Origin: Claveliimonas bilis
Lineage (GTDB): Bacteria; Bacillota; Clostridia; Lachnospirales; Lachnospiraceae
Length of the DNA: 64,000 nucleotides
Direction: 5' to 3'
Assembly: GCF_030296775.1 (NCBI RefSeq)
Contig: NZ_AP027742.1
Coordinates: forward strand, 310,001-374,000
Below the pieces are notes generated by a model that was given only the letters and a program-made list of their open reading frames with translations, made no database searches and was not told the origin of the DNA. A program made the translations under genes and the position numbers. Position 1 is the first letter of the stretch. Each line of letters begins with the position of its first letter. Shown here one piece after another: positions 62,006 to 64,000 of the stretch.

Positions 62006-62512
62006 ATGTCTGTTTATATAAAAACAACAAAAGAAGATATCGATTATGAGGCGGTTGCCGCCCTCTTAAATTCCTTCGGAATGAGCGGGCGGAATGCGGA
62101 TGAACAGGAGAAAATTTTCAAAAGCAGCTATGCGGTGTCATTTCTATATGACGGTGACAAACTGATCGGCTGTGCCCGCGCGCTGTCAGACGGCGTCTGT
62201 GAAGCAGCTCTTTACAATATTGCCCTTGCCAGAGAGTATCACGGCCGGAAATTAGGCCGCATGTTGATAGAATCTATCTTAGAGCAGGTCAGGGGATGCA
62301 ACATTATCTTATATACCCATCCCAGGACAGTGGCTATGTATGAAAAATTCGGATTCCGTCGGCAGAAAACAGGGATGGCCATCTATCAGGGGAATGCGGA
62401 TGATCTGAAACGTATGGAAAAGACTGGATTTCTTTTGCCGGAAGGGTATCGTTTTTCGGATAATGAATTAGGAAGGCCAGTAGGAGGAAATGATGAAAAA
62501 ACTGAAATTTAG
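62006..62512 (+). CDS. GNAT-family N-acetyltransferase
   Basis: A 168-residue protein with AAAGGAG upstream. GNAT core: LYDGDKLIGCARALSDGVCE, ALYNIALAREYHGRKLGRML (Q/RxxGxG/A acetyl-CoA loop as YHGRKLG), and YTHPRTVAMYEKFGFRRQK. Substrate unknown. The end overlaps the BrnQ gene by about 20 bp. Confidence 0.9.
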   Translation: MSVYIKTTKEDIDYEAVAALLNSFGMSGRNADEQEKIFKSSYAVSFLYDGDKLIGCARALSDGVCEAALYNIALAREYHGRKLGRMLIESILEQVRGCNIILYTHPRTVAMYEKFGFRRQKTGMAIYQGNADDLKRMEKTGFLLPEGYRFSDNELGRPVGGNDEKTEI

Positions 62513-63845
62513 AGAAACTGTTTTTGTAGCCAGCATGTTATTTGGCATGTTTTTTGGAGCAGGAAATCTGATCTTCCCCGTATCTATGGGGCAGATGGCG
62601 GGGAGACATGTGTGGCAGGCGGCAGCAGGCTTCCTTATTACGGGAGTGGGGCTGCCGCTTCTCGGCGTGGCGGCGCTTGGGATCAGCCGCAAAAGCGGAC
62701 TTTTGGGACTTGGAACCCAGGTGGGCAGGAAATATGGGATTTTGTTTACCTGTGCCCTTTACCTGACGATCGGTCCTTTTTTTGCCATACCAAGATGCGC
62801 TACGGTATCTTATACAGTAGGAATAGAGGGACTGATCTCCGGAGAGGGAGGCAAGCTGTTTTTAGCCGTGTTTTCCCTTGCCTTTTTTGCAGTGGTATTG
62901 TTTTTCTCTCTGCGGCCGGGCGAGATCATGACATGGATCGGAAAAGTGATGAATCCTTTGTTCCTCGCTTTTCTTGCTGTCCTTGTCATAAGGGCGCTCA
63001 GCAGCCCTCTGGGAAAAGTAGGTGAGATAGAACCTACAGGCGCTTATGCGGAAGGGGCGTTTTTTACAGGTCTTCTGGAAGGATATAATACAATGGATGC
63101 CCTGGCAGGGCTGGCTTTTGGTATCGTGGTGGTTGATGTGATCAGAAGGCTTGGCGTAAAGGAACCGGAAGAAGTGGCGGGAAGTACTGTCCGCGCCGGA
63201 TTGTTCAGCGCTATTTTGATGGCAGTCATCTATCTGCTGGTGGCTGTGATGGGCGCCCAGAGTGCAGGCGGCCTGGAAGTGAGCAGTAACGGGGGAGAAG
63301 CATTGTCGCAGATTGCAGAATATTATTTCGGAAGAGCCGGAGCGTTGATTCTGGCTGTCATCGTGACAATGGCCTGCCTGAAAACGGCAATAGGACTCAT
63401 CACAAGCTGCGGAGAAGCATTTGTGCAGATTTTTCCGAAGGGACCTTCCTATCATAAGTGGGCAGTTATGTTCTGCATTCTTTCGTTTTTGATCGCAAAT
63501 CTGGGATTGGATGCGATCATTGCATATTCCCAGCCGGTGCTTATGTTTCTTTACCCTCTTGCAGTTGTGCTGATTATTTTGACGCTGTTTGGAAAATATT
63601 TCGCAAATGACAGGACGGTATTCCAGTGGGGCATTGGTTTTACGGCAGTATCAGCGCTGGCGGACGGACTTCGAGCATTGCCGGAAGGCACCAGAGCTTT
63701 ACTGCACATAGATGTAGTGACAGATCTGGCAGGGAGAATACTGCCCCTGTCTGACAAGGGATTCGGCTGGCTGTGTCCGGCTGTTGCAGGAATTGTGATC
63801 GGAGTGATCAGATACCGCATGAAAAGGAAGAGGGAGACAGAATAA
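62493..63845 (+). CDS. brnQ: Branched-chain amino acid carrier BrnQ
   Basis: A 450-residue protein with about 12 membrane helices; ATG 62493 (or 62490) follows AGGAGG. LIVCS-family start (TVFVASMLFGMFFGAGNLIF), FFAIPRCATVSYTVG, GYNTMDALAGLAFGIVVVD and VTMACLKTAIGLITSCGE are BrnQ hallmarks. Na+- or H+-coupled import of Leu, Ile and Val. Confidence 0.95.
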   Translation: MKKLKFRETVFVASMLFGMFFGAGNLIFPVSMGQMAGRHVWQAAAGFLITGVGLPLLGVAALGISRKSGLLGLGTQVGRKYGILFTCALYLTIGPFFAIPRCATVSYTVGIEGLISGEGGKLFLAVFSLAFFAVVLFFSLRPGEIMTWIGKVMNPLFLAFLAVLVIRALSSPLGKVGEIEPTGAYAEGAFFTGLLEGYNTMDALAGLAFGIVVVDVIRRLGVKEPEEVAGSTVRAGLFSAILMAVIYLLVAVMGAQSAGGLEVSSNGGEALSQIAEYYFGRAGALILAVIVTMACLKTAIGLITSCGEAFVQIFPKGPSYHKWAVMFCILSFLIANLGLDAIIAYSQPVLMFLYPLAVVLIILTLFGKYFANDRTVFQWGIGFTAVSALADGLRALPEGTRALLHIDVVTDLAGRILPLSDKGFGWLCPAVAGIVIGVIRYRMKRKRETE

Positions 63846-64000
63846 ATGAACGATATCTGTATGAGATTTGAATTTAGAGAGATCCGGCAGGACGAAGCAG
63901 AGTATGCCGCGCAGATAGAAGAGATCTGCTTTCCGCCTAACGAGGCGTGTTCCAGGAAAATGATGCTTGAGAGGGTTAAGACGGCGCCGGAATTGTTTCT
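63846..64000 (+). CDS. GNAT-family acetyltransferase, 5' part only
   Basis: Starts at ATG 63846 (or 63861, MRFEFREIRQDEAEYAA) just after the BrnQ stop and is open to the window end. IEEICFPPNEACSRKMMLER and the following TAPELF are typical of the N-terminal part of a GNAT protein common in Lachnospiraceae. The acetyl-CoA motif lies beyond the window. Confidence 0.75.
   Translation, partial: MNDICMRFEFREIRQDEAEYAAQIEEICFPPNEACSRKMMLERVKTAPELF

Noticed and set aside
1-64000. CRISPR arrays, tRNA or rRNA genes
   Set aside because: I saw no regularly spaced repeats of array type and no tRNA cloverleaf or rRNA sequence on either strand; a tRNAscan or CRISPR finder would be decisive.

Overview
The window looks like a chromosome segment of a gut-type anaerobic Firmicute, most likely a Lachnospiraceae member. 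The grounds are the GGAGG ribosome sites, a Lachnospiraceae-style MetG tail, a DUF2871 gene, a BrnQ carrier and a Tn916/Tn1549-style integrase with its small helper proteins. I cannot name the species from sequence alone.

Region 1 (1 to about 35,690) is an integrated, AT-rich element. Its signature is a near-identical chromosomal segment at both ends. Bases 1-381 match 36086-36466 with only about seven differences and a constant offset of 36,085 bp. The left copy holds the 3' end of a metG-type gene and a DUF2871 gene that breaks off at base 381; the right copy holds a headless metG fragment and the whole DUF2871 gene. The simplest reading is integration inside metG by an element that carries its own replacement metG 3' end. 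From left to right the element holds: a decayed gene fragment; a 2911-residue protein (three LOTUS-like repeats, long helical scaffold, STAND-type NTPase, C-terminal HEPN motif); an XRE regulator ending in a hairpin; a 13-kb co-directional block (10.5-23.6 kb) with two TraD/VirD4-class ATPases, a third ATPase-like protein, three HExxH metallopeptidases, a complete-triad ClpP, a guanylate kinase-like protein, a vWA-OmpA lipoprotein and a coiled-coil membrane protein, but no recognisable VirB4 or VirB6; an IS3-family insertion sequence; a decaying minus-strand mobilisation and nucleotide module (MobC, frameshifted MOBP relaxase, stop-interrupted Nmad1-like and dUTPase genes, ThyX, an oriT-like set of hairpins); an MmcQ/YjbR protein; a second large conflict-type protein (helical N-terminus, TPR, GreAB-C-like, PIN-like); and the integration module (DUF6462-like, RHH protein, Int, arm-site repeats).

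Region 2 (36.1-58.4 kb) is chromosomal. After DUF2871 comes an AT-rich control region with three dyads, then an XRE regulator that starts an uninterrupted 21-kb plus-strand gene train. It encodes three GT2 and one GT4 glycosyltransferases, a PaaK/CapK-like adenylate-forming enzyme, five radical SAM enzymes, a geranylgeranyl-reductase-like flavoprotein, a raffinose-synthase-like GH36 protein, an APH-like kinase, IPP isomerase, a UbiA prenyltransferase, an asparagine-synthetase-like amide ligase lacking Cys2, a UbiU/UbiV-like U32 pair and a UDP-xylose-synthase-like epimerase. Stops and starts overlap at several joints. Together they read as one pathway making a glycosylated, prenylated small molecule or lipid; I do not recognise it as a described pathway.

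Region 3 (58.4-64.0 kb) is ordinary housekeeping: a polar amino acid ABC importer on the minus strand, then a divergent glutathione-transferase-like protein, a GNAT enzyme, BrnQ and the start of another GNAT gene that runs off the window.

The strongest candidates for undescribed biology are the LOTUS-STAND-HEPN giant, the ATPase/peptidase block without a secretion-channel ATPase, and the prenyl-glyco-radical-SAM cluster. All functional statements rest on motifs read by eye; no database search was run.
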